Shown: positions 1 to 9,873 of the stretch, one piece after another | Numbering within the stretch: the stretch's first letter is position 1 | Layout of the letters: each line of letters begins with the position of its first letter | Assembly: GCF_000171615.1 (NCBI RefSeq) | Contig: NZ_ABFU01000030.3 | Location: 54,393-118,392, forward strand | Length of the DNA: 64,000 nt | Reading direction: 5' to 3' | From: Bacillus coahuilensis m4-4 | Lineage (GTDB): Bacteria; Bacillota; Bacilli; Bacillales; Bacillaceae_K | Notes under the pieces: generated by a model | Told to the model about the DNA's origin: nothing | The model's database searches: none | The model's input: the letters and a program-made list of their open reading frames with translations, nothing else | Program-made: the position numbers and the translations under genes

Positions 1-1
1 A

Positions 2-1093
2 CTAGAAGCAGAAGAAAAAAGTGTTGAATTAGAATATAGGTTATTTCAATTGATAAGAGAACAAGTGAAAGAGTTTATTCCTAGACTACAAAAACTAGCA
101 AAGCTTGTTAGTGAAGTAGATGTGCTGCAAGGTTTCGCAACGATATCTGAAAAAAGGCAGTATGTGAAACCCCAATTCAATCAAGAGCGTCACCTTGTTA
201 TTGAAGATGGTAGACACCCTGTTGTAGAAAAAGTAATGAATGCACAGGAATATGTGCCAAATAGCTGTCACATGAACGGGGAGAGCGAGTTACTTCTCAT
301 CACAGGTCCAAACATGAGTGGTAAGTCTACTTATATGAGACAAGTCGCGCTAACGAGTATTTTGGCTCAGATTGGATGCTATGTTCCAGCAACATCCGCT
401 AATCTTCCAATCTTTGATCAAATCTTCACTAGAATTGGAGCTGCCGATGATTTAATTTCTGGTCAGAGTACGTTTATGGTAGAAATGTTAGAAGCTAGAA
501 ATGCCATAACATATGCGACTGAAAATAGTCTTATTTTATTTGATGAAATTGGTAGAGGGACGAGCACGTACGATGGCATGGCATTAGCTCAAGCTATTAT
601 TGAGTACATTCATGAAAATATTGGATGTAAGACACTATTTAGTACTCACTATCATGAGCTAACCGTTTTAGAAGAAAAGCTCTCCATGCTTCAAAATGTT
701 CATGTAAGTGCGATGGAGCATAATGGTAAGGTTGTATTTCTGCATAAAATTAAGGAAGGCCCAGCCGATAAGAGTTATGGAATTCATGTTGCTGAACTGG
801 CTAATCTACCAGAATCGTTAATTAAGCGGGCTAAAGAATTGCTAGAGAATTTAGAGCATCAGAGTGAAGCAACAAATACAACTACTAAAAATAATAGTCA
901 ACCGTTAAAGGTTAATGACTCATTAACTCAATTGTCATTATTCGGAACGGACATTGAAAAGGAAAAACCAGTTATTAAACGCTCTAAAAAGGAAGAGTCC
1001 TTACTACTAGAAATTCAAGAGCTGAATTTACTAGAAATGACTCCACTTGAAGCAATGAATACATTGTATCAGCTTCAGAAAAAGTTCCGTTAG
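2..1093 (+). CDS. mutS: DNA mismatch repair ATPase MutS, C-terminal part
   Basis: This is the C-terminal 363 codons of MutS; the reading frame is open from base 2 and the start lies upstream of the window. MutS binds mismatched DNA as a dimer, then recruits MutL in an ATP-dependent way. The ATPase domain is complete: Walker [11 protein letters not shown], Walker [17 protein letters not shown], and the STHYHEL switch. After it come the helix-turn-helix dimer region and a short low-conservation tail ending near residue 347 of the visible frame. mutL follows 13 bases later with its Shine-Dalgarno sequence overlapping the mutS stop codon, so the two form an operon. No frameshift is visible here. 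Confidence 0.97.
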   Translation, partial: LEAEEKSVELEYRLFQLIREQVKEFIPRLQKLAKLVSEVDVLQGFATISEKRQYVKPQFNQERHLVIEDGRHPVVEKVMNAQEYVPNSCHMNGESELLLITGPNMSGKSTYMRQVALTSILAQIGCYVPATSANLPIFDQIFTRIGAADDLISGQSTFMVEMLEARNAITYATENSLILFDEIGRGTSTYDGMALAQAIIEYIHENIGCKTLFSTHYHELTVLEEKLSMLQNVHVSAMEHNGKVVFLHKIKEGPADKSYGIHVAELANLPESLIKRAKELLENLEHQSEATNTTTKNNSQPLKVNDSLTQLSLFGTDIEKEKPVIKRSKKEESLLLEIQELNLLEMTPLEAMNTLYQLQKKFR

Positions 1094-1106
1094 GAGGTTA
1101 AGATTC

Positions 1107-3025
1107 ATGGGGAAAATTGTCCTGCTAGATGATTCACTTTCAAATAAGATAGCAGCAGGAGAAGTAGTGGAACGACCAGCATCGGTAGTGAAAGAATTAG
1201 TGGAAATAGTATCGATGCAAAAGCGACTAGAATAGAAGTTTTCTTAGAAGAAGCGGGCCTTTCAAAATTAGAATTGTCGATAACGGCGATGGAATAGAAG
1301 AAGATGATGTCAAAAAAGGCATTTCATCGACATGCGACTAGCAAAATTAAAGATGAGAATGACTTGTTTCGTATTCGAACCTTAGGTTTTAGAGGGGAAG
1401 CCATTCCATCAATCGCTTCAGTTAGTATAGTAGAAATGAGTTCATCTACAGGGGACGGACCAGGTACGTACATTAAATTAGAAGGCGGAAAAATTGTAGA
1501 AGAAGAAAAAGGCCCAAGTAGGAAAGGGACAGATATAACGGTCTCGAACTTGTTCTTTAATACGCCTGCTCGTTTAAAATATGTGAAAACGATCCATACG
1601 GAATTAGGAAATATAACTGATACAATCAACCGTTTAGCGCTTTCACATCCTTCAATTGCGTTTATTTTGAGACACAACGAAAGAACCCTATTACAAACAG
1701 CAGGTAATGGAGATGTAAGACAGGTACTTGCAAGCATTTACGGTATGAATATTGCGAAAAAAATGCTCCCTGTTTCTGTTGATAGCCTAGATTATTCAGT
1801 CCGGGGGCATATCGCTCTACCAGAAGTAACAAGGGCGTCTCGTAATTATATTTCCACCATGATTAATGGGCGTTTTATTAAAAATTATGGGTTAGTTAAA
1901 GCAATTCAGGAAGGGTATCATACATTGTTACCGATCGGTCGTTTTCCGATTGTCCTTTTAACCATTGAAATGGATCCTATTTTGGTAGATGTGAATGTGC
2001 ATCCCTCAAAAATGGAAGTTCGACTTAGTAAGGAACAAGAGCTCTATGAAGTTATCACTACTATGATTAAAGATACATTTAAGAATCAGCAATTGATTCC
2101 TTCTGCATACAATGCCCCTAAGCTTGAAAAGGAAAAAAGTGAGCAAGGTGAGTTTGAACTAGATCCTTTTACGAAGGAAATAGAATCCTCTGATCTGCCA
2201 TTTATTAATACTAATCAACATCTTGAAAATACGTATATTAAAAATGAAGTAGACTCGTCTTATTTATCTAATCCGCAACGAAATCATGTGATAAAAGAAG
2301 AAGGTAACAGGCATGTTAGTCAGTGGGAAACAACAAAAGAAACAAAGGATTCTCACGATACAACGAATCATACATTAGTTGAACAGGTGGTTACCAATCA
2401 GCAAGCAGTTGTAAAAGAGAAGAGAGAGGCTAATCCTGAATCAAGAGTCCCGGTCATGTATCCTATAGGTCAAATGCATGGCACATACATTCTTGCTCAA
2501 AATGAGAATGGATTGTATTTAATAGACCAGCATGCGGCTCAAGAACGAATCAAATATGAGTTCTTTCGTGAAAAAGTAGGCGTCGTGGATAGAGAGCTAC
2601 AAGAGCTTCTGGTTCCTTTTACGTTTGAATTTTCTACGGATGAAACCATGAAAATTGAAGAACATCTTGAAGAGCTAAAAAAGGTTGGTGTCTTTTTAGA
2701 ACCCTTTGGTCAGAATTCATTTATCAGTTCTTCTCATCCTCAATGGCTTCCTAGAGGAGAAGAAAAAGAAGTGATGGAAGAAATGATCGAACAACTTCTT
2801 TCAATGAAACGAGTAGATGTAAAAAAACTTAGAGAAGAAGCAGCGATTATGATGAGTTGTAAAGGGTCTATTAAGGCTAATCATCATCTACGTCAGGACG
2901 AAATCCAAAGCTTATTAGATGAATTAAGACAGTCCGAAGATCCATTTACCTGTCCTCATGGCAGGCCCATCATCGTCCATTTAACCACATATGAGCTAGA
3001 AAAAATGTTTAAGAGAGTTATGTAA
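1107..3025 (+). CDS. mutL: DNA mismatch repair protein MutL (frame broken three times near the 5' end)
   Basis: MutL couples mismatch recognition by MutS to strand incision. The ATG at 1107 follows TAGGAGG; the first codons read [20 protein letters not shown], the expected GHKL ATPase start. The frame then breaks near 1206 (GAAATAG where GAAAATAG is expected), near 1269 (one A missing) and near 1316 (one A too many), all in A runs, and is clean from 1320 onward. Visible later: [10 protein letters not shown], a variable linker, and the C-terminal endonuclease domain with [23 protein letters not shown] and CPHGRP, which bind metal. About 640 aa, normal for Bacillus. The breaks are most likely sequencing errors, since a mutL knockout would be a mutator. 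Confidence 0.95.
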
Positions 3026-3046
3026 AGGTATCTCTATTTCTTCTGA

Positions 3047-3074
3047 AAAACAGTCGATAAAGGCTGTTTTTTTA
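3047..3074 (+). terminator. Rho-independent terminator after mutL
   Basis: AAACAG and CTGTTT pair across a ten-base loop and are followed by a run of seven T, 20 bases after the mutL stop. The stem is short and AT-rich. Confidence 0.6.
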
Positions 3075-3154
3075 TTTTATACATGACCATTAATGGTATA
3101 GTTAAGTGGGAGTTATCATACATACAGATTATAGGATAAGGAGTACGGTTCGAA

Positions 3155-3505
3155 ATGGATCTGTTCATTGTGCTCTTACAGTATTTAGGAGTATTTGCAC
3201 TATTATCGATACCTATCATTTCTATGGTTGTAGGATTACATCGACGTGATAAAGAACAAGAGGCTCATATTCCAAGGTCTCGCATGGTGGAATTCTCTGT
3301 GGTTGGGATGTATGGTGGTCTACTATTACAAACGTATCTATTTCAACAGCTGTTTCATCCACGTATAATTATAGTAAGGCGTGCCTTGTTTTTGTTGTCC
3401 TTTATATTCCTTGTATTTTCATTATGGAAGTTTAGTAAACGAAGGAGCTTATTAACTCTTATTATTGGAGTCATAGGAATTTATCTTTGGTTAAATATTC
3501 AATAA
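3155..3505 (+). CDS. Small membrane protein of unknown function
   Basis: A 116-aa protein I do not recognise. It has an N-terminal hydrophobic helix (about residues 3-25), a charged loop with HRRDKEQE, then hydrophobic stretches at about 45-62, 70-90 and 98-115, so three or four membrane segments. The ATG at 3155 has AAGGAG ten bases upstream. It lies ten bases before a NUDIX hydrolase gene and probably shares its transcript. No function can be inferred from sequence alone. Confidence 0.65.
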   Translation: MDLFIVLLQYLGVFALLSIPIISMVVGLHRRDKEQEAHIPRSRMVEFSVVGMYGGLLLQTYLFQQLFHPRIIIVRRALFLLSFIFLVFSLWKFSKRRSLLTLIIGVIGIYLWLNIQ

Positions 3506-3515
3506 GGAGAGAAAA

Positions 3516-3923
3516 ATGGCAACACCTAAACATATCGTGTCAGCAGCAACCATCGTATTGAATGATAAACATGAATTGTTATTAATTAAAGGGCCAAAAA
3601 GAGGTTGGGAAATGCCAGGTGGTCAGGTAGAAGAAGGTGAATCCTTAAGTGCCGCGGCCATTCGGGAAACACTCGAGGAAAGCGGTATACTTGTTGAAAT
3701 TGAACGTTTTTGTGGAGTATTTCAAAATGTTGAGAAAAGCATATGCAATACTTTGTTTCTAGCAAAGCCAATAGGCGGAGAATTAACAACCTCACCAGAA
3801 AGTGTGGAGGTAGGATACTACAAAGTAGAAGATGCCCTTCAAATGGTCAAATGGAGCAATTTCAGTAAACGAATTGAAATGTGTCTTGACCCAACACAGG
3901 ATCCATTCTTTATAGAATTTTAA
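3516..3923 (+). CDS. NUDIX hydrolase
   Basis: A 135-aa NUDIX protein. The Nudix box is complete: GGQVEEGE, then seven residues, then RETLEESGI, which places the Mg-binding glutamates correctly. Family members hydrolyse nucleoside diphosphates linked to another moiety, often for pool cleaning; the substrate here cannot be told. Start ATG follows AAGGAGAG. A strong terminator follows. No sign of damage. Confidence 0.88.
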   Translation: MATPKHIVSAATIVLNDKHELLLIKGPKRGWEMPGGQVEEGESLSAAAIRETLEESGILVEIERFCGVFQNVEKSICNTLFLAKPIGGELTTSPESVEVGYYKVEDALQMVKWSNFSKRIEMCLDPTQDPFFIEF

Positions 3924-3934
3924 CTGAGAACGTG

Positions 3935-3968
3935 AAAAGAGCTTCCTATTTTTATTGGAAGCTCTTTT
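3935..3968. terminator. Bidirectional terminator
   Basis: A 12-bp stem AAAAGAGCTTCC/GGAAGCTCTTTT with a short T-rich loop. It ends the NUDIX gene on the plus strand and overlaps the end of the convergent small gene on the minus strand. Confidence 0.85.
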
Positions 3969-4261
3969 AGTAGAGTAGCCTGTCCCATGAATTGGTTAGG
4001 GTGATATATAGTGTAAAAGAGCTGAGGAAGGAAAAAAATATACTAATAATCTTACTAAAAAGTGAAATCGATTTTGTATCAATAAAAAGCTTTAGTGAAA
4101 AATAAAAAATGATGATAACTAGTAAGACAAATAGGGTAAGAAATATAAATTCAAATAATCCTAAAGGCAAGCTGAACATGTTATCGAATAGGTAAAAAGA
4201 AAAAAAATAAAGATAAAAACAAAGAAAAATTGAAATAAGAAAAAATAAGTAAAACGTTCAT
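3967..4261 (-). CDS. Small hydrophobic protein, probably frameshifted
   Basis: An open frame of 70 codons ends at 3967 and is almost entirely hydrophobic (FEFIFLTLFVLLVIIIFYF and similar). Upstream on the same strand an ATG at 4261 has GGAG at a good distance and opens MNVLLIFSYFNFSLFLSL, which runs into a T8/T5 region near 4195-4205 and stops; shifting one base joins it to the downstream frame. The likely original product is about 98 aa with three membrane helices. Function unknown. It is convergent with the NUDIX gene and shares its terminator. Confidence 0.45.
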
Positions 4262-4388
4262 TGTAATTCTCCGTAGTTAGGCATATACGTAAAGTATAAT
4301 GTATGACCATTAAAGGTGAAACAATTTTTTAGTAATACTATAAAATCAGACTATTTCAATTTATATTTTCCTAAGGGAGTGAGCAGGA

Positions 4389-4760
4389 ATGAGTTTACTA
4401 TCCGGATGTTTTTTATTTTTATTAGGAATTGCTCATATTCTATATGGTGAGAAGGTTCAGCTCCCTCAACTGAAAGCAGAAGGAGCAGGCAGTGAAAGCC
4501 TTTATTCGGTGAAGATCATGATTTTCCAAGGTGGTGTTTTACTATTATTCCTAAGTAGTTTTCAAATTCTATCTTCCTTGGGTATTTTCCCTTTCCTTAT
4601 TCTTGCAACCACATTATACTCTATGGTGGTTAGTTTAAATTTTCTCACATTTATTTCTATCGCTCTTTTAAAAAGACAAGAGCTTCTTAAATCAGCCCTT
4701 CCTCAAATGATATTCGTAATTGTAGTCGTCTTACTAAACATTCTTTCTCTTCTAAATTAA
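4389..4760 (+). CDS. Four-helix membrane protein of unknown function
   Basis: A 123-aa protein with four predicted membrane segments (about residues 3-20, 43-63, 66-88 and 104-121) and a short soluble loop (EKVQLPQLKAEGAGSES) after the first. ATG at 4389 is preceded by AAGGGAGTGAGCAGGA. I do not recognise the family. Confidence 0.65.
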   Translation: MSLLSGCFLFLLGIAHILYGEKVQLPQLKAEGAGSESLYSVKIMIFQGGVLLLFLSSFQILSSLGIFPFLILATTLYSMVVSLNFLTFISIALLKRQELLKSALPQMIFVIVVVLLNILSLLN

Positions 4761-4852
4761 AATAAAACCTTTGAACCTACAAATAGTTCTTTCATCATTC
4801 TCATTTCTCTTATAAGATAGTAAAAGAAAATGATTAACAAAGGAATGACACG

Positions 4853-7106
4853 ATGGTGCAAGAATTAGCGAGGAAGAACATTATTTCTATTCTTCCTGAA
4901 GGTGGTACAACTAACTTACCTACGATGAAAATAGAGCAACCTTTAACCTCTAAAGATATTGTAAACAGCAGCGAAGCTGATTATCACTTTTTTATCCAAC
5001 TAGAGAAACAAGGGTTTATTTAAATAAAGACCAAATCGAGGCTGTACGTCATGGCGATGGTCCAGCTCTAGTCATAGCTGGTGCTGGAGCAGGAAAAACG
5101 AGTGTACTTATTTCAAGAACAGGTTATTTAATTCAACAAATGAAAATATCCCCTATCATATATTATTAGTCACGTTTACTAAAAAAGCAGCTGAAGAGAT
5201 GAAAGATCGAATTTCAATACTAACAGGTATTCAACCTAGTAGGAATGGGCTCACCATGGGTACCTTTCACTCCATCTTTTTAAAACTGCTAAGAGCTAAG
5301 GGATTTAATCAAACTATATTATCGAATGAAAAGTATAAGCACACGGCTATGAAAATGATCTTAAAAGGTAGTGGAGTGGCTAGAGATATGGAACCGGAAA
5401 CTCTGCTATCTTTACTTTCTCATTACAAAAGTCATGATAAAAAAGTGGGAGACTTACCAGAACGAACTAGTACTGAGAAAGAGATAAAGAGAGTTTTAAT
5501 ACAATATGAAAAGTGGAAATCTGAACAAAATTATATGGATTTTGATGACATTCTAGAACTCTCATTAGACCTCTTACAGCAGGATGAAACGATTCTACAG
5601 CAAATGAGAGCTAGATTTACCCACATCCTTTGTGATGAGTTTCAAGATACTAATCCTGTTCAATATGAATTAATTAAACTGCTAGCTGAACCCACTAAAA
5701 ATTTATTTGTAGTTGGAGATGATGATCAAACCATCTATTCATTTAATGGTGCAAATCAAGAGCACTTACTTAATTTTCATCGTGACTTTCCTGGGTGCAA
5801 CGTTAAGAAGCTGACCATCAATTATCGTTCTAGCAATCATATCCTTACTTTAGGTAATGAGATTATTCAAAACAACACGTATAGACATCAAAAGAAATTA
5901 AAGGCGATTAGGGAGGCGGTTGAAAAGCCTTTATTCTTAAGGCCTGATACTACAGACGAAGAGGCTGAATGGGTTCTTGACCAAATAAGAAGCGATGTAA
6001 AGTTAAAGGGAAAGAATACCGTGATTTTGCCATCCTTTATCGAACAGCAAGTAATAGTCGCTCCATGTTTGAACAATTTGTACTAAAAGAGATACCCTTT
6101 AGTACATATCAAACCCAAGAATTATTTTACCAGCAAAGTACAATAAAAATAGCCCTTGATTATTTAAGACTAAGTTTGTACCCAAAAAACCTAGAGGCTC
6201 TAAGAAATATCCTTCCAACACTGTATGTGAATCGGGAAAAAGCCTTTTCCTATATTTCAGATAGTCAAAGACGAAACCCAATTGATTATCCACTTGAACA
6301 TCTACTAAATTGGGAAGGGATTCGAGAGTTTCAACGCTTCAAGTTAAAAGAAAGAATTTCTTTAATCAATAGTTTATCAATCTATTCACCCCTTAATGGA
6401 ATCAAGAAGATACGAGAATTTTATGATCGATACCTTGAAGCGGACGAGGTAAAGGTGTCCACCATTCACCAAGAAACATTAAAAGAAATGCTTGCTGAAC
6501 TAGAATCTTCTGCTAAGCGATTTGGTACTGTAGCTGAACTATTAAGCTTTGTTGATCATTTGATTGAAAAGCATCAAACTCTTATAAAGAATCAAAACGG
6601 AGAAGGGGTTCAACTGCTGACCATTCATAAGTCAAAAGGATTAGAATTCAAGACCGTTTTTTTAATTGGGGCATCTGAAAAGATCCTTCCTCACAGTTCT
6701 GCATTGGATATAAATAATCGAACCGATTTAGTCATAGAGAAAAAGAAGGAATTAAAACAACAATTATTAGCCATAGAGGAAGAGAGACGGCTCGCTTACG
6801 TTGCGGTTACTCGTGCAATAGATGAATTATATATAAGCTCACCAAAAGTTTATAGAGGAGAAAACTTGAGGTTCAAGATTTTTTAGGGAACCATTTCGTG
6901 GTGGGGATAATGTTTCAAATTTGAAAAATGGCACCAAGTCGAGTACATCTACAAATCTATCGACTGAGAAGGCAATTGTTTGGGACTGTCAAAACATGGA
7001 GTGTATAGGATGGAAACGAATAACAGATGAAGTGACTTCTCCAACCTGTGCCCTTTGCCATTCAAGTATGGTTAAAAAAGAGAGAATGATCAGGTCAAGA
7101 ATATGA
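4853..7106 (+). CDS. yjcD: UvrD/Rep-family DNA helicase, YjcD-like (frameshifted)
   Basis: A superfamily 1A DNA helicase of about 750 aa. Motifs in order: Q-motif LNKDQIEAV, Walker A AGAGAGKTS, TFTKKAAEEM, motif II CDEFQDTN, motif III GDDDQTIYSFNGA, LLTIHKSKGLEFKTV and motif VI EERRLAYVAVTRA. The tail (6921-7106) has two cysteine pairs, CQNMEC and CALC, that look like a small zinc ribbon. Length and tail fit B. subtilis YjcD. The frame breaks near 5025, 5145, 6009 and 6865, each beside a short homopolymer, and the corrected frames join into one continuous helicase. Likely role: unwinding in DNA repair. No operon partner is seen. Confidence 0.85.
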
Positions 7107-7132
7107 TGGCAGCGTTAGGTAAGCGAGCCAAC

Positions 7133-7357
7133 CTATTGGTAGCTTTCCATATCATCTTGTAATAATATCTGAATAAGTTCATCAATACAGTCATAACTAC
7201 CTATCCTATGTTCTTCCGTATATAAATTGAATTGATGGTGGGAATAGGATACCTTAACTGATTGACCACTTACTGATTTTTTACAAGTAAAAATTATATC
7301 TGACTCAGGATTTTGAATTAATATAGATAGTGAAGTTTTTAATTGATCGTAGGTCAT
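7133..7357 (-). CDS. Hypothetical 74-aa protein
   Basis: A small soluble acidic protein beginning MTYDQLKTSLSILIQNPESD and ending with an acidic helix (CIDELIQILLQDDMESYQ). ATG at 7357 follows AAGGGGGAATAAGAC, a good ribosome binding site. Not recognised; no membrane segment or signal peptide. Convergent with the helicase gene 26 bases away. Confidence 0.55.
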   Translation of the reverse strand: MTYDQLKTSLSILIQNPESDIIFTCKKSVSGQSVKVSYSHHQFNLYTEEHRIGSYDCIDELIQILLQDDMESYQ

Positions 7358-7525
7358 GTCTTATTCCCCCTTTATTAGGCAGTAGGTTAACTAGTTGTTA
7401 CTAACTGTTCAACATTCTTTTTGATGTTGGTATGGTCATTATATCATGTATAAATGTGGGAGAAAATTAAGTTAAGGTAACGAATCAAATAAGTTTATGA
7501 CGAAACTTGTATAGTAATAATGAAT

Positions 7526-7564
7526 AAAGAAATCCACTAGACCTAAAATCTAGCGGATTTCTTT
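7526..7564. terminator. Terminator of the SET-domain gene
   Basis: AAATCCACTAGA and TCTAGCGGATTT pair around a short loop, flanked by A on the left and T on the right, so it can act in both directions. It overlaps the stop of the minus-strand SET gene. Confidence 0.75.
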
Positions 7565-7955
7565 ATTTCTTTTCTTGTTTTTCTAAATCAAACCAAAGAG
7601 GATCTTGTATATCTACATCCCCATTGTAGTTAATTAAAATTTCTTCTCCCTCAGAGATGTCACGATATGCGTAGAACTCAAACGTGTGATGATCAAAATT
7701 AATTTCATAATAGGCATTTGGTGTATAGGAGTGGTTAAAGAGCATTCCATACCCTAACAAAATAGCGCTATGATTAATTCCATATTCAAAAGCATAATCA
7801 CTGAGTAAGGTTTTCTCAATATGCTCATGTTCCTCGTTTGGATAGGCAAGGACAGGAGCTTCATGAATCAACGTATTCTTGGGAATAGATACAGTTGCAA
7901 ATACTCCCCGATTAAATTCTCCATCGCTTAGAGGAGAGTTTTTTATTTCGATCAA
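7563..7955 (-). CDS. SET-domain protein (putative protein lysine methyltransferase)
   Basis: A 130-aa protein made almost only of a compact SET domain. Diagnostic motifs: RGVFATVSIPKNTLI (SET-N), MLFNHSYTPNAYYE (NHSxxPNA, the S-adenosylmethionine-binding pseudoknot) and DISEGEEILINYNG (GEE-L-NY). These domains methylate lysines in eukaryotes; small bacterial stand-alone versions exist and their substrates are mostly unknown. Start is a TTG at 7955 with AGGTGAT upstream. The usual cysteine-rich post-SET motif is absent, the chain ending DLEKQEKK. Confidence 0.8.
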   Translation of the reverse strand: MIEIKNSPLSDGEFNRGVFATVSIPKNTLIHEAPVLAYPNEEHEHIEKTLLSDYAFEYGINHSAILLGYGMLFNHSYTPNAYYEINFDHHTFEFYAYRDISEGEEILINYNGDVDIQDPLWFDLEKQEKK

Positions 7956-8170
7956 ACGATCACCTGCTTTATGTAAAAATAGTTACGATTATAATAAATA
8001 CCATTATACAATGAAAATAGTATTCGTTTTCGATGAACCATACTATAGCATAATAAAGAATAAAAAGATAGGAAAGAGTAAGAGAACGTGCTTTTGTTAA
8101 AATTATAAAATAATATTAATTTTCTGTAAATTACTGTTATACTATAAGTACTGTTGAATGGAGGGGTTCG

Positions 8171-8482
8171 ATGAAGGAGAAAAAAGCTCGCGAAATGTTC
8201 GAAGAAGGGTGTCACTATTTTAGCCGAATAAAAGTACAACTAAATATAGAACATGAAAAAAATAATAGAGTAAAGCTAATACTTCCTCAGCCGCTACAAA
8301 ATGGTCAACGAGAATTAGGCTTTATTGCGAATGAAACAAAGGAATTAGTACCACGGAAAAAAACAGGTATCATCGTTCATCTTAATTATGATAGTTTAAA
8401 AGCTTTAAACATGGAGAAAGAATTAAAAAAAATAAATGAACAAATTTGGAGAGGGCCTAAGACTCAAATGTACGAAGCGTAA
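8171..8482 (+). CDS. Hypothetical 103-aa protein
   Basis: A soluble, basic protein with no family I recognise. The middle (VKLILPQPLQNGQRELGFIANE) suggests a small beta-rich domain and the C-terminal third is helical and charged. ATG at 8171 is preceded by GGAGGGG. It is directly followed by the frameshifted gene at 8518-9031 and may be cotranscribed with it. Confidence 0.6.
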   Translation: MKEKKAREMFEEGCHYFSRIKVQLNIEHEKNNRVKLILPQPLQNGQRELGFIANETKELVPRKKTGIIVHLNYDSLKALNMEKELKKINEQIWRGPKTQMYEA

Positions 8483-8517
8483 AGACATGGAAGAGGTTAA
8501 GAGAGTATGCTCAATCA

Positions 8518-9031
8518 TTGAAAATGGGTTCATCTCTTACTATGGCCATGATTTTTTATGGGTTTCAATTAACGATCAATCAAGCGACATTACTCTTAAA
8601 AGATAAAGTGAAGCCTTACAGTCAACAAGAAGCTAGTAAAATAGTATCTGATTTATTGGTAGAAAAGGGTACTTTGTGAGTAGGAGTTTCAAGGTCATTC
8701 AAACTATTATTTAACAATCTCCAATGGGAAAGATAAAGCGAATATACTTGTGAGAAATCTTCAGCATGATCCTTCTTATAAAACTTCACCTCATCCCGTA
8801 TATAAAATTGATGCTTTCTCATCAAGGGCAAGCCAAAATACGAAATATCCACTTTTAGATTTTATTGTAGGATATAATATGATGGACGAAAGTTTTGCCT
8901 GCTTACCCATTGAACAATTTAAAGTCAAGCGAAGTAAAATCGTTCATTCGAAAAATGGCCAAAACCATGAATTTTATCATTCATGGAAAGAATTAGATCA
9001 TTTTTTAAGAAAACATGCTGTTTCACAGTAA
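8518..9031 (+). CDS. Unrecognised gene, frame broken near 8680
   Basis: Two open frames look like one gene. The first (8518-8679, perhaps starting up to 40 bases earlier in the same frame as TWKRLREYAQSL) reads MAMIFYGFQLTINQATLLLK and then KVKPYSQQEASKIVSDLL, helix-turn-helix-like. The second, open from 8684 to 9031, reads EFQGHSNYYLTISNGKDKAN and on to SQNTKYPLLDFIVGYNMMDE, with no obvious start codon of its own before 8750 and no good ribosome binding site. Together about 170 aa, soluble. I do not know the family; the two-part layout (wHTH-like then mixed alpha/beta) could be a DNA-acting protein, which is inference only. Confidence 0.45.
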
Positions 9032-9095
9032 GGTGGCCTAAACGGGCTGTGTTGAACAATGCATCACTAGTAATTGAATAGTAATAGGAGAAACC

Positions 9096-9624
9096 ATGAA
9101 CATAAATATATTAAAACTTAGAGATATAACAGAAGATTTACTCCATACATTCGATCGTTACCAAGAAACATGTAAGGTATACAGAGTAATAGATGGGATA
9201 GAAAGCGAAACGAAGGATTTCTTTGTAGAGGAATGGAGCGTAGAGAAAAAGCGTGAGATTTGTGCTCATATGAAATGAACACTAGCTCATCAAGGAGCCG
9301 TACTAACTATAGAAGATCAAAAGCAAATGATAGCCTTTGCGATTTTAGAGTACAAATCATTTGGGGGTAAAACATTCTTACTGTGAACTGTCCTATTTTC
9401 ATGTAACCAAATTGTCCAGAGGGAAAGGGGTAGGGAGAGAATTATTTAGTGCAGTAAAGAAAGTGGCTAAAGGGATGGAAAGGGACAAACTATATATTGG
9501 GGCTCACCCTTCTGTGGAAACGATATCCTTCTACAAAAGTATGGGATGTACACTTGCGGAAGAAATGAATCAAGAAATTTATTTGAGAGAGCCTTTAGAT
9601 ATTCAATTAGAATGTCTACTCTAA
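9096..9624 (+). pseudogene. GNAT acetyltransferase, broken by an in-frame stop and a frameshift
   Basis: The first 60 codons (9096-9278, MNINILKLRDITEDLLHTFD) end at a TGA after HMK, yet the same frame continues TLAHQGAVLTIEDQKQMIAF. Near 9362 the frame shifts by one base at a G run, and the final part (FHVTKLSRGKGVGRELF, then IGAHPSVETISFYKSMGC) is the acetyl-CoA-binding half of a GNAT fold. The internal TGA at 9276-9278 lies in the same frame on both sides, so it is not a simple indel. Either a point substitution in a decaying gene or paired errors; the frameshift alone would look like the other draft errors. Confidence 0.65.
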
Positions 9625-9633
9625 TTGTTCATT

Positions 9634-9830
9634 AGGGGACAGGGACCTTGTCTTCTACCTTAGCTAATCTAACGAACCCTATGATTCTACTGCCCCCTAC
9701 CACTAAAATGCTAAAACGGATTTAACAAAAAACAAAAAGCCTTGATCCGAAGCTCAAGGCTTTTAATTAAGAGTAAGTAGGATTTCATTTGAGGTTCAAG
9801 TTCTTCAGCAGGACAAAGCCCCTGTCCCCT
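9634..9830. repeat. MITE-like element with 19-bp terminal inverted repeats
   Basis: The left end AGGGGACAGGGACCTTGTC (9634-9652) and the reverse complement of the right end, AGGGGACAGGGGCTTTGTC (9812-9830), match at 17 of 19 positions; the two differences are transitions. The 197-bp interior has no coding frame but holds a terminator hairpin. It sits between the broken GNAT gene and an unknown gene. Short GGGGACAGGG repeats are widespread in bacterial genomes; whether this one is a mobile element or a REP-type repeat cannot be told from a single copy. Confidence 0.6.
9735..9764 (+). terminator. Hairpin terminator inside the repeat element
   Basis: AAAAGCCTTGA pairs perfectly with TCAAGGCTTTT across an eight-base loop. 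The T run is short (4), flanked by A on the other side, so it may act on either strand. Confidence 0.7.
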
Positions 9831-9873
9831 TGTCAGTTAACGGATTCTTTGAGAGGAACAAAGGTGAAAAATA

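Noticed and set aside
1324..1737. Minus-strand open frame of 137 codons inside mutL
   Set aside because: It lies wholly antisense to a conserved, motif-bearing gene and has no ribosome binding site; a shadow.
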